A stretch of 64,000 nucleotides of DNA from Christiangramia flava JLT2011 (GCF_001951155.1 NZ_CP016359.1:3434001-3498000), one strand, 5' to 3'. Shown: positions 53,316-63,230, counted from the first letter of the stretch. The notes: generated by a model not told the origin, from the letters alone. Translations and numbers: made by a program.

Positions 53316-54380
53316 TTATGCTTTATTTTCTAATTCTTTCATTACATCAACTACCACCTGAACGCTTTCCAGCGGCAGGGCATTATACATGGAAGCCCTG
53401 TAACCGCCAACGCTGCGGTGGCCATTGAGACCGTTTACGCCGGCAGCCTTCCAGGCATCATCGAAACGATCCTTCAAAGAATCATTCGTAATATTGAATG
53501 TTGCGTTCATCGGTGAGCGATCTTCCCTGGCTGCGAAGCCTTTAAAGAGTGGGTTGCGATCTATCTCTGCGTACAATAATTCGGCCTTTTCATCATTTCG
53601 CTTTTCCATCGCCGCAATACCACCATTTTTTTTGATCCACCTAAGCGTTAACAGCGAAACATACACCGCATAAACAGCGGGAGTGTTGAACATGGAATCT
53701 TTGCTGATATGTACTGCATAATCCATCATCGAAGGAATTTTTCGGTCTACCTTTCCTAAAATATCTTCTTTGACAACTACCAGGGTTGTTCCCGCCGGAC
53801 CCATGTTTTTCTGAGCTCCGGCATAGATCAGGTCAAATTTTGAAAAATCCAGACTTCTGGAAAAAATATCACTGCTCATATCACACACCATACTTTTGGA
53901 GGTGTTGGGAAAACTTTTCATCTGGGTTCCGAAGATCGTATTGTTGGAAGTACAATGAAAATAATCAGCATCGTCCGGGATAGAAAATGTTTTCGGTATA
54001 TAATTGAAGTTTTGATCTTTAGAAGATGCCACTTCAATTATTTCTCCAAAAAGTTCCGCTTCCTTGATCGCTTTAGAAGACCAGGTCCCGGTATTCAGGT
54101 AAGCGGCTTTTTTATTCAGCAAATTGTACGCGGTCATCAGGAATTGCATACTGGCACCTCCCTGCAAAAACAGCGCTTTATAACCTTTGTTATTTAAACC
54201 AAGCAGCTCCAGAGCCAGTTCCCTCGCTTCTTCCATCACCGATACAAAGCCGGCACTGCGATGGGAAATTTCCATGATAGACAATCCGGAATTGTTGAAA
54301 TCAAGAATGGCTTCGGAAGCTTCCTGAAAAACTTCCTGCGGAAGGATGCAGGGTCCTGCACTGAAATTATGCTTTTTCAT
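53316..54380 (-). CDS. serC: Phosphoserine aminotransferase
   Basis: PLP enzyme of 354 aa for the second step of serine synthesis. HNFSAGPCILPQEV at the start and GLSIMEISHRSAGFVSVMEE are diagnostic; the PLP lysine is in LIYAGAQKNMGPAGTTLVVV; the end has GHRSVGGYRASMYNALPLE. Immediately upstream of serA, 72 bases after the acyl-CoA reductase gene on the same strand. Confidence 0.96.
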   Translation of the reverse strand: MKKHNFSAGPCILPQEVFQEASEAILDFNNSGLSIMEISHRSAGFVSVMEEARELALELLGLNNKGYKALFLQGGASMQFLMTAYNLLNKKAAYLNTGTWSSKAIKEAELFGEIIEVASSKDQNFNYIPKTFSIPDDADYFHCTSNNTIFGTQMKSFPNTSKSMVCDMSSDIFSRSLDFSKFDLIYAGAQKNMGPAGTTLVVVKEDILGKVDRKIPSMMDYAVHISKDSMFNTPAVYAVYVSLLTLRWIKKNGGIAAMEKRNDEKAELLYAEIDRNPLFKGFAAREDRSPMNATFNITNDSLKDRFDDAWKAAGVNGLNGHRSVGGYRASMYNALPLESVQVVVDVMKELENKA

Positions 54381-54452
54381 AAAAGTTGGTTTTATAGCAC
54401 AAAGATGGCAAAAAAGCCCTGAAAAGCTGTTAGGAAAACGATAATTTGAAAC

Positions 54453-55511
54453 TTATAAGCTCGCCAGGAATGCAATGGTGTCTACATCATCAGCATAATC
54501 CCATAGCTGCGGTTTCTGGGTTTGCCCAAACGCGACCGAATCTGCTGTTTGCTCCCTGGAAACGATACATTGTAATTGCTCCCGGTTTTCTTTCAGCTTT
54601 TGCTTCAGGTCTTCTTCCGAAGTATAAAATTCATAAAATAGCGTGGCAATTGGAGAACCAAAGCTACTGTCTTCCTTCAGCATCAAAAAGCCATTTTCCA
54701 GCAATTGGAATTCGCTCATGAGGTATACCGCCTTGTTATAATCGTAGTTATTGGCGTATTTATCACGGTTGATGATGGGATTCCAGTCGTAGATCGCCTC
54801 GAAGAATTGATCAAAATGGTAATTTTCAGGAACGTATAATTTGGAAACATTTCGGCAACCGAGTCCGTAATACCTGAAAATATCTTCACCCAGCGCCTGG
54901 AGCTCTTCGGAAGTTTCCTTACCGGAAAGAATGGCTACGGAATTCCTGTTCTTGCGGATAATTGCCGGCTTTTTTTTGAAGTAATATTCAAAATAACGCG
55001 CCGTATTATTGCTGCCGGTAGCGATCACCGCATCAAAACCCTGAAGCTGTTCTTTAGTGAACTGAATGCGATTCTCGTAACGACTGTCGAGTTTCATCAA
55101 ATATTTTGCAATAACCGGCATTAAAAGCTGGTCGTTGCTGGACTGGCGTATCTGAACCGAATGATTGGCCACGAGCACCGAAATAAAGTCATGAATCCCT
55201 ACCAGCGGAATATTGCCGGCCATCACGATTCCCACCGTTTTTCCGCCACTTTTGGAAAGGTCGTATTCATCGAGCCACAATTTCAGGTTACGCGTGGTTA
55301 AAGCTTTGCTCCACTGCTGAAGGGCAAAACACACATTTTCTCTATTGAACCAACCATTATGATGAATCGAAGCATCTATTTTTGCGTTCATTTCGTCAAA
55401 AAGTTCTTCATTGAATCGCACCTCTTCCTGCTGCGCAGTGCCTTCAGCCCTGAATTGCCCAAGGAATTTGCCCAATTCGGCGAGATGAGACTTATGATCA
55501 TCTAATGTCAT
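54453..55511 (-). CDS. Acyl-CoA reductase (LuxC-like)
   Basis: Protein of 352 aa of the aldehyde-dehydrogenase-like LuxC family: GIVMAGNIPLVGIHDFISVL and the ATGSNNTARYFEYYF/KKPAIIRKNRNSVAIL blocks are conserved, and the likely thiol nucleophile is in RYYGLGCRNVSKLYVPE. In Bacteroidota this gene commonly lies beside ferredoxin and serC/serA, as here, and its physiological acyl substrate is not established. Divergent from the ferredoxin gene. Confidence 0.88.
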   Translation of the reverse strand: MTLDDHKSHLAELGKFLGQFRAEGTAQQEEVRFNEELFDEMNAKIDASIHHNGWFNRENVCFALQQWSKALTTRNLKLWLDEYDLSKSGGKTVGIVMAGNIPLVGIHDFISVLVANHSVQIRQSSNDQLLMPVIAKYLMKLDSRYENRIQFTKEQLQGFDAVIATGSNNTARYFEYYFKKKPAIIRKNRNSVAILSGKETSEELQALGEDIFRYYGLGCRNVSKLYVPENYHFDQFFEAIYDWNPIINRDKYANNYDYNKAVYLMSEFQLLENGFLMLKEDSSFGSPIATLFYEFYTSEEDLKQKLKENREQLQCIVSREQTADSVAFGQTQKPQLWDYADDVDTIAFLASL

Positions 55512-55607
55512 GTGAGTTTGGTTAAGAGTTTTTCACGTGTTAAATTTGTGAGTGCGAAAATAAAGCTTCCACGGCTGAAAACCATAAATATTCCTAAAAG
55601 GCTGCTT

Positions 55608-55615
55608 TATTTTTG
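55608..55615 (+). promoter_or_regulatory. Candidate -7 box of the ferredoxin gene
   Basis: TATTTTTG fits TAnnTTTG and is 34 bases before the ATG at 55650. No clear -33 element is seen. Confidence 0.35.
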
Positions 55616-55649
55616 GTTCAGTAATTAAATTTACAAATAAAAGAGAGCT

Positions 55650-56000
55650 ATGGCAATTGTAATAACCGATGAATGTATAAACTGCGGGGCTTGCGAACCC
55701 GAGTGCCCGAATACCGCGATCTACGAAGGAGCTGATGACTGGAGATATGCTGATGGTACCGATCTGGAAGGAAATGTAGTACTTCCAAACGGGCACGAAG
55801 CAAACGCGGAAGAACCCCAGGAACCAATAAGTGATGAGATCTATTATATCGTACCCGATAAGTGTACCGAATGTAAAGGTTTCCATGAGGAACCACAATG
55901 CGCGGCTGTTTGCCCGGTAGACTGTTGTGTGCCTGATGATGATCACGTGGAGAGCGAAGAAGAATTGCTGGAAAAGCAACGTTTTATGCACCACGAATAA
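55650..56000 (+). CDS. 2[4Fe-4S] ferredoxin (YfhL-like)
   Basis: Electron carrier of 116 aa. First cluster [12 protein letters not shown] (C9, C12, C15, C19); second cluster [18 protein letters not shown] with the longer C-x8-C spacing typical of YfhL/Alvin-type ferredoxins; extra acidic tail. Cytoplasmic. Divergent from acyl-CoA reductase, which may be a redox partner; this is inference from conserved neighbourhood. Confidence 0.94.
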   Translation: MAIVITDECINCGACEPECPNTAIYEGADDWRYADGTDLEGNVVLPNGHEANAEEPQEPISDEIYYIVPDKCTECKGFHEEPQCAAVCPVDCCVPDDDHVESEEELLEKQRFMHHE

Positions 56001-56016
56001 CGATCCTTAACTGAAT

Positions 56017-56047
56017 AAACAATCCCCGTACTAAGCGGGGATTGTTT
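56017..56047. terminator. Bidirectional intrinsic terminator
   Basis: AAACAATCCCCG and CGGGGATTGTTT, a 12-bp stem with a 7-base loop, between the convergent ferredoxin and SRPBCC genes. Confidence 0.88.
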
Positions 56048-56049
56048 GT

Positions 56050-56631
56050 TTACCGAAAAGCCATTTCTGATTGAGTTTCACCTGAAGATCCTCCAGATTC
56101 CACCAGTTTCTTGAGGTTGCTCATAGCCGCTTCAAAATCGGGTCCCACCATCTCATCCATATTCATGAAAAGATTAAGCACGTTCATTGGGCGTGGGGAA
56201 ACCGACTCAAATCCATAAGTCACCCTAGTCGACCCAGAGCCAGTTTCATCCAGCTGCACATAAGCATCAGCTTTAGATTCGTATGGAGTGAGAAAGCGTA
56301 ATTCAGATTCGATCCTGGAAGGTGCCTGGATCGAAGTGATCTCCTGTTCGCCTTTCCCTACGGTTTCTGGGTCGCCATCCCAAGAATAAACTGAACCCAC
56401 TTTTCCTTCAGTTCCGCGGTACTCCAGTTTCATATCGGGATCTTTTTCAGCCCAGGGGCTCCATTGGTGCATATCTTCGAGAGAATTTACATATTCCCAA
56501 ACCGTTTCCCGGGGCGCATCGATAGTGATGGAGCGGCTTACTTTAACTTCAGTTGGAGCTACAAACGCTAGGATGGCAATGATGACGATGATCACCGCCA
56601 GAAAAATGAGGAGGTACTTTAAAAATTTCAT
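56050..56631 (-). CDS. Membrane-anchored SRPBCC (polyketide cyclase-like) protein
   Basis: About 193 aa from the ATG at 56631, which gives MKFLKYLLIFLAVIIVIIAI, an N-terminal transmembrane anchor; a frame from 56670 adds 13 residues of no clear value. The rest is a START/SRPBCC helix-grip domain (ITIDAPRETVWEYVNSLEDM, HQWSPWAEKDPDM; FMNMDEMVGPDFEAAMSNLK). Such proteins bind hydrophobic ligands; ligand unknown. It is downstream of the AraC-type gene on the same strand. Confidence 0.87.
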   Translation of the reverse strand: MKFLKYLLIFLAVIIVIIAILAFVAPTEVKVSRSITIDAPRETVWEYVNSLEDMHQWSPWAEKDPDMKLEYRGTEGKVGSVYSWDGDPETVGKGEQEITSIQAPSRIESELRFLTPYESKADAYVQLDETGSGSTRVTYGFESVSPRPMNVLNLFMNMDEMVGPDFEAAMSNLKKLVESGGSSGETQSEMAFR

Positions 56632-56699
56632 GCTTGGAAGGTATTTAGTAGTTCTATTAAAAATAGACAATTTTCACCATACCTCCTCAGGAAATCCTG

Positions 56700-57578
56700 T
56701 CAGGAAACCAGGAACCTCAGTTCATTGCGGTAAGTAGAAGGTGATTTTCCAGTGAATTTGCGGAATTGTTTATTAAAATGACTGAAATTATTGAAACCGC
56801 TTTCAAAACAAACCTCTGTAATGCTGATTTGTTTTTCATGTAGCAATTTTGCAGCATGCGCCAGGCGATATTCGTTCACAAAACGCGTAAAAGTCTTACC
56901 CGTGATTTTTTTGAAATAGCGGCAAAAGGCCGGTGTCGTCATATTCACTTTATTGCTGATCTCTTCCAAGGGGATAGATTGCTGAAATTCCTCTTTTACA
57001 AAATTGAATACCACGTTTATGCGGTCGTTATCCTGTAATTCGGTTTCCAGGATAAATCCCTGTGCATTGAGAATGGTATATTTCTCGGTTTGTTCTAGGG
57101 CTTTGAAGATTTCTAGTAAGGATAGGAGCCGGTGGAAAGGATCCAGGTTTTTAAGGTTTTCGATCTTTTTGCCAATTTCGCGTTTCGTATCACCGTGAAA
57201 CACAATTCCTTTTTTAGCCCGCTCGAAGAGATTTTGCAGAGAACGCATTTCAGTTAAAGTAAAAAAACCTTCTCCAAGGAAATCCGGTTTCATTTGAAGT
57301 ACGGTTTCACACTCATGACCGGTAAGGCTATCAGTAAAAGCACAATGCGGAAGGTTGGAGCCAATGAGGATCAGGTCTCCATTTCTGTAATAGGAAATAT
57401 GGCTCCCGATTTGCCGTTTTCCCGAACCACCATTTACATACACCAGTTCGATCTCCGGATGATAATGCCAGAAACTGTAGTTTTTATTGGAAGAGTTGGT
57501 GTAATAGGTGCGCAGGGAAAAGGAACTGCCAAATCCCGGCTCAATCTTTTCTAGGGTAGGTTTGGAAAGTACGGCCAT
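56700..57578 (-). CDS. AraC-family regulator with cupin sensor domain
   Basis: Regulator of 292 aa. N-terminal cupin-like ligand domain (FWHYHPEIELVYVNGGSGKR; GDLILIGSNLPHCAF, about 30-110) and C-terminal AraC double helix-turn-helix (EEISNKVNMTTPAFCRYFKK; EVCFESGFNNFSHFNKQFRK, ending GKSPSTYRNEL). Cupin AraC proteins usually sense sugars or small metabolites. Divergent from the secreted-protein gene at 57796, so it may control that gene. Confidence 0.92.
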   Translation of the reverse strand: MAVLSKPTLEKIEPGFGSSFSLRTYYTNSSNKNYSFWHYHPEIELVYVNGGSGKRQIGSHISYYRNGDLILIGSNLPHCAFTDSLTGHECETVLQMKPDFLGEGFFTLTEMRSLQNLFERAKKGIVFHGDTKREIGKKIENLKNLDPFHRLLSLLEIFKALEQTEKYTILNAQGFILETELQDNDRINVVFNFVKEEFQQSIPLEEISNKVNMTTPAFCRYFKKITGKTFTRFVNEYRLAHAAKLLHEKQISITEVCFESGFNNFSHFNKQFRKFTGKSPSTYRNELRFLVS

Positions 57579-57745
57579 CAGCTTCGGGTTTGTACTAAAT
57601 TACTCTGATTTTCTGAGGTGGGTGGTTTGCAAATTTACCTATAAAATGTGGAATATTAACCGAAAACGTTTTTATAGCAGTTTTTGACATCAATAAAGCA
57701 TAGAAATTGGTTTATACAGCTGTATCGTTTTAGTCTTTTTCGGTC

Positions 57746-57753
57746 TAAGTTTG
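57746..57753 (+). promoter_or_regulatory. Candidate -7 box of the secreted-protein gene
   Basis: TAAGTTTG fits TAnnTTTG and lies 43 bases before the ATG at 57796. No clear -33 TTG is seen. Confidence 0.4.
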
Positions 57754-57795
57754 AATCATATTAATCTCAGTTCTAACCCTTAAAAACCTAAGATT

Positions 57796-58380
57796 ATGAA
57801 AAAAGCAATCAGTACCCTAGTAGCGGTTTTCAGTTTGTTAATGACCGCTAATGTCAATGCAGCCGATGGGCTGGATTTGAAGATCAGCGAACAGCAAAAC
57901 CTGGTTGTAAATCTCCAGGACGTTGAAGATAATGCTGTTTTGAGTTTGATGGACGCTCGTGGAGAGGTGATCTTTAAAGATCGTTTCCTGAATGAGAAGA
58001 ACTATTCCAAAACCCTTTCATTTCAAAACCTGCCAGATGGAAACTATACGTTGAGCCTGGATAAGACTTTTACGATTTCCACTTCGGTGATCAAAAAGAA
58101 AGGAAATGAACTGCTGGTAAAACACGAGAATTACGAGTTCGTTTTTAAACCGGTCTTCAAGACTTACGGTAAAAAAGTATTGGTTTACATGGCCAATCCA
58201 ACCGAAACTACTGCCGAGATTCTGATTTTCGACAAAGCCGGCGAGCAAATTGGCCAGTTAAAGACTAAGGATTTGGTATTAAAGAAGACTTTTGATTTTA
58301 AGACGGTACCTTCCGGAGAATACATCGTAAAAGTGAAATACGGTGAACATGTTTTCGAAGAGACCGTGAAACTTGGATAG
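57796..58380 (+). CDS. Secreted beta-rich protein of unknown function
   Basis: Protein of 194 aa. Signal peptide (ISTLVAVFSLLMTANVNAA), then two tandem immunoglobulin-like or Por-secretion-tail-like modules with the same plan: LKISEQQNLVVNLQDVEDNA to LPDGNYTLSLD, and YGKKVLVYMANPTETTAEIL to VPSGEYIVKVKYG. They resemble the type IX C-terminal sorting fold, but the protein has no separate catalytic part. It is probably periplasmic or surface-exposed. Divergent from the cupin AraC regulator; ends at a terminator. Confidence 0.8.
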   Translation: MKKAISTLVAVFSLLMTANVNAADGLDLKISEQQNLVVNLQDVEDNAVLSLMDARGEVIFKDRFLNEKNYSKTLSFQNLPDGNYTLSLDKTFTISTSVIKKKGNELLVKHENYEFVFKPVFKTYGKKVLVYMANPTETTAEILIFDKAGEQIGQLKTKDLVLKKTFDFKTVPSGEYIVKVKYGEHVFEETVKLG

Positions 58381-58412
58381 TTTCAAAAAACAGATACATT
58401 AAAGCCACAAAA

Positions 58413-58436
58413 AAAGCCCGGATCTTTCCGGGCTTT
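58413..58436. terminator. Bidirectional intrinsic terminator
   Basis: AAAGCCCGGA and TCCGGGCTTT, a perfect 10-bp stem with TCTT loop and A/T flanks, between convergent genes. Confidence 0.88.
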
Positions 58437-58455
58437 TTCCATTTTAAAATTCAAA

Positions 58456-59739
58456 CTATCGCTCATCTTCAAAATTTCTTTTGATCTTATCGATAGCATT
58501 CTGAATGGATTTGTCTGGTTCAATAATATTATTGCTACCCCAGAAATTCGTGTCGTAAAATCCTGAAACATCATCCACCATGACAATATTAGGCCTGATG
58601 AGCGATTCTGTTTGCCGGAAGTCTTCACCCGCGTAATTTTCAAGATCGGTCACGACCATCTCGCTATTGATCTTATAACGGGAATTAAAAATTTTTCTTT
58701 TCCAGTTCACCACGTATTCCATTTCGGCTTTACCGTAGGCATAGCGCCACTTACCGTTATTTTGGGCATAATCTACCTCGTAGTTCAGCTCCACAGGATA
58801 AACCTTGGAACCGTTCGGTTTTTTCTTCACAAACATTTCCTGCGCCTTGCTGCGATCATCCACATTCAGGCTATAATCGGCTTTGACCAGGGTGGAAGTT
58901 TCCGCATCAATAAAGAGCTTGCCAAAATACCACGGATCGCTGTGATCAATTTCACGGAAGTCAACCACATAAGTATAGCGATCATTGATTTTGGTTGGAT
59001 CGTCAAAAGAGAATTCATACGATTCCAGCATTCCCGGGCGCAGCACATATTCGGTGTACTTCATCATATCCAGATACAGCGTATTGAATGGCCCGCCTTT
59101 CAGTTTCATGGCCACCGTGTCCAGTTTGTCATAATCGGTACTTTTTCGAGCTTTGTAAATAGATACAAGGTCTTTTTTTGCACTGTTATATGGCGTTTTG
59201 TAGATTTTCAGTACCGCTTCGGAAAGACTTACGTCACTCCAGCCTTTTTTGATGGTTTCGCGGTAGAAAGAAGTCATCAAACTTTCATCATTAAAATAAT
59301 TTTCGTCCTTTTTCGTCAGCATTTCCTTGACCAGCAATTTAGCGTCGGTCGCCTGATAAAGACTGATTTCTGAAAGTTCTTCCACTGTTTCCTCGAGTTC
59401 GATACGCGTGTCCTGAGGTTTGAAATAGGTTAGCGGAAGAGTCTTGCTTTGAAAGCCCAAAACTGAAATGGTCACCGTGGCTTCTACCAGGTCTTCCGGA
59501 ACTTTGAGGGAAAACTTCCCGTCTTCGTTGGTGATGGTAGAAATATTGCTATTGTTTAACGCTAAAAAAGCAGAAGCAATTCCCCGGCCATTGCTCGAGT
59601 TCACCACTTCACCACGATATTCCACATAATCTTCAGCTTTGGGTTGAAAAGCAAAGCTATATGCCGAAAAGAGCAGCATGGCGATTAGCGCCAGAATGCT
59701 GCTGTTTCGGCTGTAGGGAAATATGCCAGTATTTTTCAT
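58456..59739 (-). CDS. Secreted protein with carboxypeptidase-like regulatory domain
   Basis: Protein of 427 aa. Signal region (ILALIAMLLFSAYSFA, about 15-30) then a CarboxypepD_reg-like beta sandwich (YRGEVVNSSNGRGIASAFLA to VLGFQSKTLPLTY, about 40-110). A long C-terminal part follows (ATDAKLLVKEMLTKKDENYF, with MTSFYRETIKKG and YTYVVDFREI) as in many Bacteroidota outer-surface proteins of unknown role. No peptidase motif. It ends with EPDKSIQNAIDKIKRNFE. Monocistronic. Confidence 0.84.
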   Translation of the reverse strand: MKNTGIFPYSRNSSILALIAMLLFSAYSFAFQPKAEDYVEYRGEVVNSSNGRGIASAFLALNNSNISTITNEDGKFSLKVPEDLVEATVTISVLGFQSKTLPLTYFKPQDTRIELEETVEELSEISLYQATDAKLLVKEMLTKKDENYFNDESLMTSFYRETIKKGWSDVSLSEAVLKIYKTPYNSAKKDLVSIYKARKSTDYDKLDTVAMKLKGGPFNTLYLDMMKYTEYVLRPGMLESYEFSFDDPTKINDRYTYVVDFREIDHSDPWYFGKLFIDAETSTLVKADYSLNVDDRSKAQEMFVKKKPNGSKVYPVELNYEVDYAQNNGKWRYAYGKAEMEYVVNWKRKIFNSRYKINSEMVVTDLENYAGEDFRQTESLIRPNIVMVDDVSGFYDTNFWGSNNIIEPDKSIQNAIDKIKRNFEDER

Positions 59740-59904
59740 AAGCCTTTGAATTTTAGATTGATACTAAACTTATACAATATAATTAATTTCCGGCGTAATT
59801 TGATGTGAACAACTCATAATTTGATGCGAGACTTTACGGATAATTCAGAATTTGAAACCGCACACATTTTTTCGCTAATTTTAAGGCTTAGCGATACCAT
59901 CTTT

Positions 59905-61200
59905 ATGAAAAACCTATTTTACTGCTGCTGCTTCCTGTTTCTCCAAATAGGAATGGCCCAAAACGATTTTACGGAAACAACACCCGAAGTTCTGGGGATT
60001 TCTTCGGAAAGACTTGAAAAGATAAGCGCTATGCTGCAGGAATCTGTTACAGAAAAACAAATTCCCGGCGCTGTGGCCCTGATCGCCCGAAACGGCAAAT
60101 TTGCTTACTGGAAATCTTTTGGACAGGCGAATGCCTCTGGAAAAGGACTGGAACGGGATGCCATTTTCCGCATTGCTTCGCAAACCAAGGCAATTACAGC
60201 CACGGCAGTAATGATTCTCTGGGAGGAAGGGAAATTCCAGCTGGATGATCCCATTTCGAAATATATTCCGGAATTCAGCAATCCTCAGCTTTTGGAAAGT
60301 TTTGATGAGGAAGACAGTACTTTTACCACCAAACCGGCAGGGAAGGAGATTACGATCAGGCATTTGCTTACTCATACTTCCGGCCTTGGCTATGGGATGA
60401 TCGATGGGGATGAACAATTCAGAAAGATCTATAGCAAAGCTGGCGTGACCGATCTCTTCACTACGGAAAAGATTAGTATTGGGGAAAGCGTAGAAAAACT
60501 CGCCAAATTACCTTTACATCATGTTCCAGGTGAAAAATGGACCTATTCCGAAGGTTTAGATGTGCTTGGTTATTTTATTGAAGTGGTCTCCGGTAAAGCT
60601 TTTGACGAATTTCTGAAAGAACGAATCTTTGAGCCACTGGGAATGAACGATACTTATTTTTATCTTCCGCAGGAAAAAGCTGGTAGGCTGGTGGCCGTGC
60701 AGGAAAAAGTTCAGGGAAAATGGAAGAATTTTGGATTGACTTTCTACGATCCAGATTACCCGAAAAAAGGCGCCAAATCTTTTTTCTCTGGCGGTGCGGG
60801 CCTGAGTAGTACGGCAAATGACTATGCCCGGTTCCTGCAAATGTACTTAAATAAAGGTTCCTTCAATGGGAAACACATTCTCAGCCCAACCACCGTTCGA
60901 ACTATAATGAGCGAACAGGTGACCGATCTTTTTGGCGGACCTGAGAATTTCTACGGACTCGCTTTTGGCATGATCAATCAAAAGGCAGTGACTAAGGGAG
61001 GCCAGGGGAGTGCCGGCACGTTCGATTGGGGTGGATATTTTAACACCCAGTATTTTGCTGATCCTGAAACCAATACTATTGGGATTCTAATGAAGCAAAC
61101 TCAGGGAGACCTAAATGATGAGACGGCCTGGAAATTCCGCCAGATGGTTTTTTCCAGCATCGTGGAACTAGAGCCGGAACAACCAAAAAATGAAAGATAA
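59905..61200 (+). CDS. Class C beta-lactamase-fold serine hydrolase, secreted
   Basis: Hydrolase of 431 aa from the ATG at 59905, which gives a signal peptide (NLFYCCCFLFLQIGMAQ); a frame from 59821 adds 28 residues of no signal-like character. Catalytic S92-x-x-K95 in FRIASQTKAITATAV, the Y-x-x motif in WTYSEGLDVLGYFIEVVSG, and a KGGQGSAGTFDWGGYFNT block near the third motif. HLLTHTSGLGYG is diagnostic of the family. It may be an esterase or D-Ala peptidase-like enzyme; lactamase activity is not implied. Overlaps the next gene by 11 bases. Confidence 0.9.
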   Translation: MKNLFYCCCFLFLQIGMAQNDFTETTPEVLGISSERLEKISAMLQESVTEKQIPGAVALIARNGKFAYWKSFGQANASGKGLERDAIFRIASQTKAITATAVMILWEEGKFQLDDPISKYIPEFSNPQLLESFDEEDSTFTTKPAGKEITIRHLLTHTSGLGYGMIDGDEQFRKIYSKAGVTDLFTTEKISIGESVEKLAKLPLHHVPGEKWTYSEGLDVLGYFIEVVSGKAFDEFLKERIFEPLGMNDTYFYLPQEKAGRLVAVQEKVQGKWKNFGLTFYDPDYPKKGAKSFFSGGAGLSSTANDYARFLQMYLNKGSFNGKHILSPTTVRTIMSEQVTDLFGGPENFYGLAFGMINQKAVTKGGQGSAGTFDWGGYFNTQYFADPETNTIGILMKQTQGDLNDETAWKFRQMVFSSIVELEPEQPKNER

Positions 61201-61918
61201 TTTTTCCGGGCATTCCAGTGATTACGCAAAATTTCGACCGGAATATCCGGCCGAGGTCTATACTTTTTTAAAAGAAAACCTTTCAGGATCTGATTGCGCC
61301 TGGGATTGTGGAACGGGTAACGGCCAAGTAGCCTCCCGTCTTGCAGATTTTTTCAATCTGGTTGAGGCGACCGATATCAGCCAGCCACAATTAAAAAATG
61401 CCATTCAGAAAAATGCAATTCATTACTCCCTTCAGCCTGCTGAAAAGGTGAATTTTCCAGATGCTGTTTTTGACCTGGTCATTTGCGGGCAATCGGTTCA
61501 CTGGTTCGATTTTGCAGCATTTTTTTCCGAGGCAACAAGATGTCTGAAAAAAGGAGGATTATTGGCATTGATGGGTTACGGGCTCATTCGCGGCAACCAA
61601 GCTTTTAACCAGGTCATGGATCATTTTTATAATAATATTATAGGTCCATACTGGGATCCCGAGCGGCGCCACCTGGATAATGAATATCAGGATATTCCCT
61701 TTCCTTTCGAGGAAATTCCAGCTCCGAAACTCGATTTATCTTTAAAATGGGATATAACCCATTTGCTGGGGTATCTGCGAACCTGGTCGGCAGTTAAGCA
61801 TTATGAAAAAGCCCATGGGAAAGATCCGGTGCAAATCGTGGAAAAAGACCTCAGAAATTCCTTCGAAAATTTAGGAAGCGTTAAATTCCCCATAATTTTG
61901 AGAGCCGGTAGAGCCTGA
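61190..61918 (+). CDS. Class I SAM-dependent methyltransferase
   Basis: Protein of 242 aa: SDYAKFRPEYPAEVYTFLKE, SAM motif I AWDCGTGNGQVASRLADF, EATDISQPQLKNA, and post-motif FDLVICGQSVHWFDFAAFF. This is the small-molecule type (UbiE/TMT1A-like) with VHWFD; the methyl acceptor is unknown. Starts inside the end of the serine hydrolase gene, so the two are coupled. Confidence 0.9.
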   Translation: MKDNFSGHSSDYAKFRPEYPAEVYTFLKENLSGSDCAWDCGTGNGQVASRLADFFNLVEATDISQPQLKNAIQKNAIHYSLQPAEKVNFPDAVFDLVICGQSVHWFDFAAFFSEATRCLKKGGLLALMGYGLIRGNQAFNQVMDHFYNNIIGPYWDPERRHLDNEYQDIPFPFEEIPAPKLDLSLKWDITHLLGYLRTWSAVKHYEKAHGKDPVQIVEKDLRNSFENLGSVKFPIILRAGRA

Positions 61919-62028
61919 ATTGCCCCGTTTCAAGCTATTTTAGCCCGCATGATTACAAAAGCGTATGGTCGTGGCACGAAATATGGTCCAACTGCCAGCG
62001 TTATAAGATTGCTATAAACCAACAACTT

Positions 62029-63225
62029 ATGAGAAAATACCAATTATTGATAATTGCCTTTTTTTTAGGAATTTCTACCTCTTTTGCCCAGATCTATTCA
62101 GAAGATCAGGCCTCCAATGTTACAGATGAAGTCCTCAAGGAGTTGAATAGGGAACGGGCATTGCTCAGCCAAAACCTGGAATTTCGTATCAAGGAGATCG
62201 ATTCCAAGATTAACACTCTGGATGAAAGCATCAAAAACACTAATTCGGCTTCCGAAAAAGTAGAAAAACTACTGGAGCGCGTAAAATTTCTGGAAGAGAG
62301 ACAGGAAGAGATCGACAAAAACACCGTCAGTGTTTACAAATACAATTATAGTTCTGCAGTACTGAACCTGGCTTCGATGGAACGCGAGATCAAACCGCTT
62401 AACCTTTTCAATACTTCCCGGGAGTTCTATTCCACGCTGGACCGCATCAGTAACCCGATGAATTATGAAGGTTACCAGCAATGGTTTGGAAAATTTCAGA
62501 ATTTCGTAAAGGAAGAACAGGAAGAAAACGCACGTCTTGCTGCATTGAATCACATGATCCAGATCACCGGGAACCTTGCTGAAGGAACGCCATTTACCGG
62601 TGTTTTCGCAGGAAGTTTGTTTGACGGGATCAGTACTTTTATCAATTCCCTGAACCGAAGAGATAAGGAGCTGAAAAAACAAAGTATGGAAATGCTGAAA
62701 TTGACCACTTCTATTTCTCAGTTTACCCATGATAAAGACCTCATCGAAACTGAATGGCAGGGTATCAATAAAAGTCTGAATGAGCTGAAGGACCTTCAGA
62801 ATGAAGCGATGGAAGATAATCTGGTCGATATGCTGGGGATCAACATGAAAGATTTCCAGGAACATTTTACCAATGAAACCGATGCAAAGAAACGAACACA
62901 ATATATGCTGGATATCTCCAAGATCGCGGAAAATAAGATCGTGGAAGAGCGCAGTAAGAATCCTGAAAACTGGAAACAGGAATACCACGACCAGATGCTA
63001 CAGGTGCAGAATTTGAAGATCCGTTTCGGGATGCTGACATTCAGAATACTGGAAAACCTCAACAAATACGAGAAGCTTATCGATAAATACGATGAAGATC
63101 CTTATTTGAAGGAGGAAATGAAGCAATTACGATTAAAGCTCGACCTGGTGCGAAACAGTTTTGAATCTACCTTCAATCCCCAGGAATACATCAAAGCCAG
63201 TAACGAAATGTACATCGTGGAATAA
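62029..63225 (+). CDS. Secreted coiled-coil protein of unknown function
   Basis: Protein of 398 aa. Signal peptide (YQLLIIAFFLGISTSFAQ). Residues 45-105 (IKEIDSKINTLDESIKN to FLEERQEEIDKN) and parts of 215-270 and 345-385 (ILENLNKYEKLIDKYDED; MKQLRLKLDLVRNSFE) are coiled coils, with a Gly-rich possibly membrane-active patch between (GNLAEGTPFTGVFAGSLFDG). No family I recognise. Monocistronic by spacing; convergent with the kinase-like gene. Confidence 0.82.
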   Translation: MRKYQLLIIAFFLGISTSFAQIYSEDQASNVTDEVLKELNRERALLSQNLEFRIKEIDSKINTLDESIKNTNSASEKVEKLLERVKFLEERQEEIDKNTVSVYKYNYSSAVLNLASMEREIKPLNLFNTSREFYSTLDRISNPMNYEGYQQWFGKFQNFVKEEQEENARLAALNHMIQITGNLAEGTPFTGVFAGSLFDGISTFINSLNRRDKELKKQSMEMLKLTTSISQFTHDKDLIETEWQGINKSLNELKDLQNEAMEDNLVDMLGINMKDFQEHFTNETDAKKRTQYMLDISKIAENKIVEERSKNPENWKQEYHDQMLQVQNLKIRFGMLTFRILENLNKYEKLIDKYDEDPYLKEEMKQLRLKLDLVRNSFESTFNPQEYIKASNEMYIVE

Positions 63226-63230
63226 GCGTA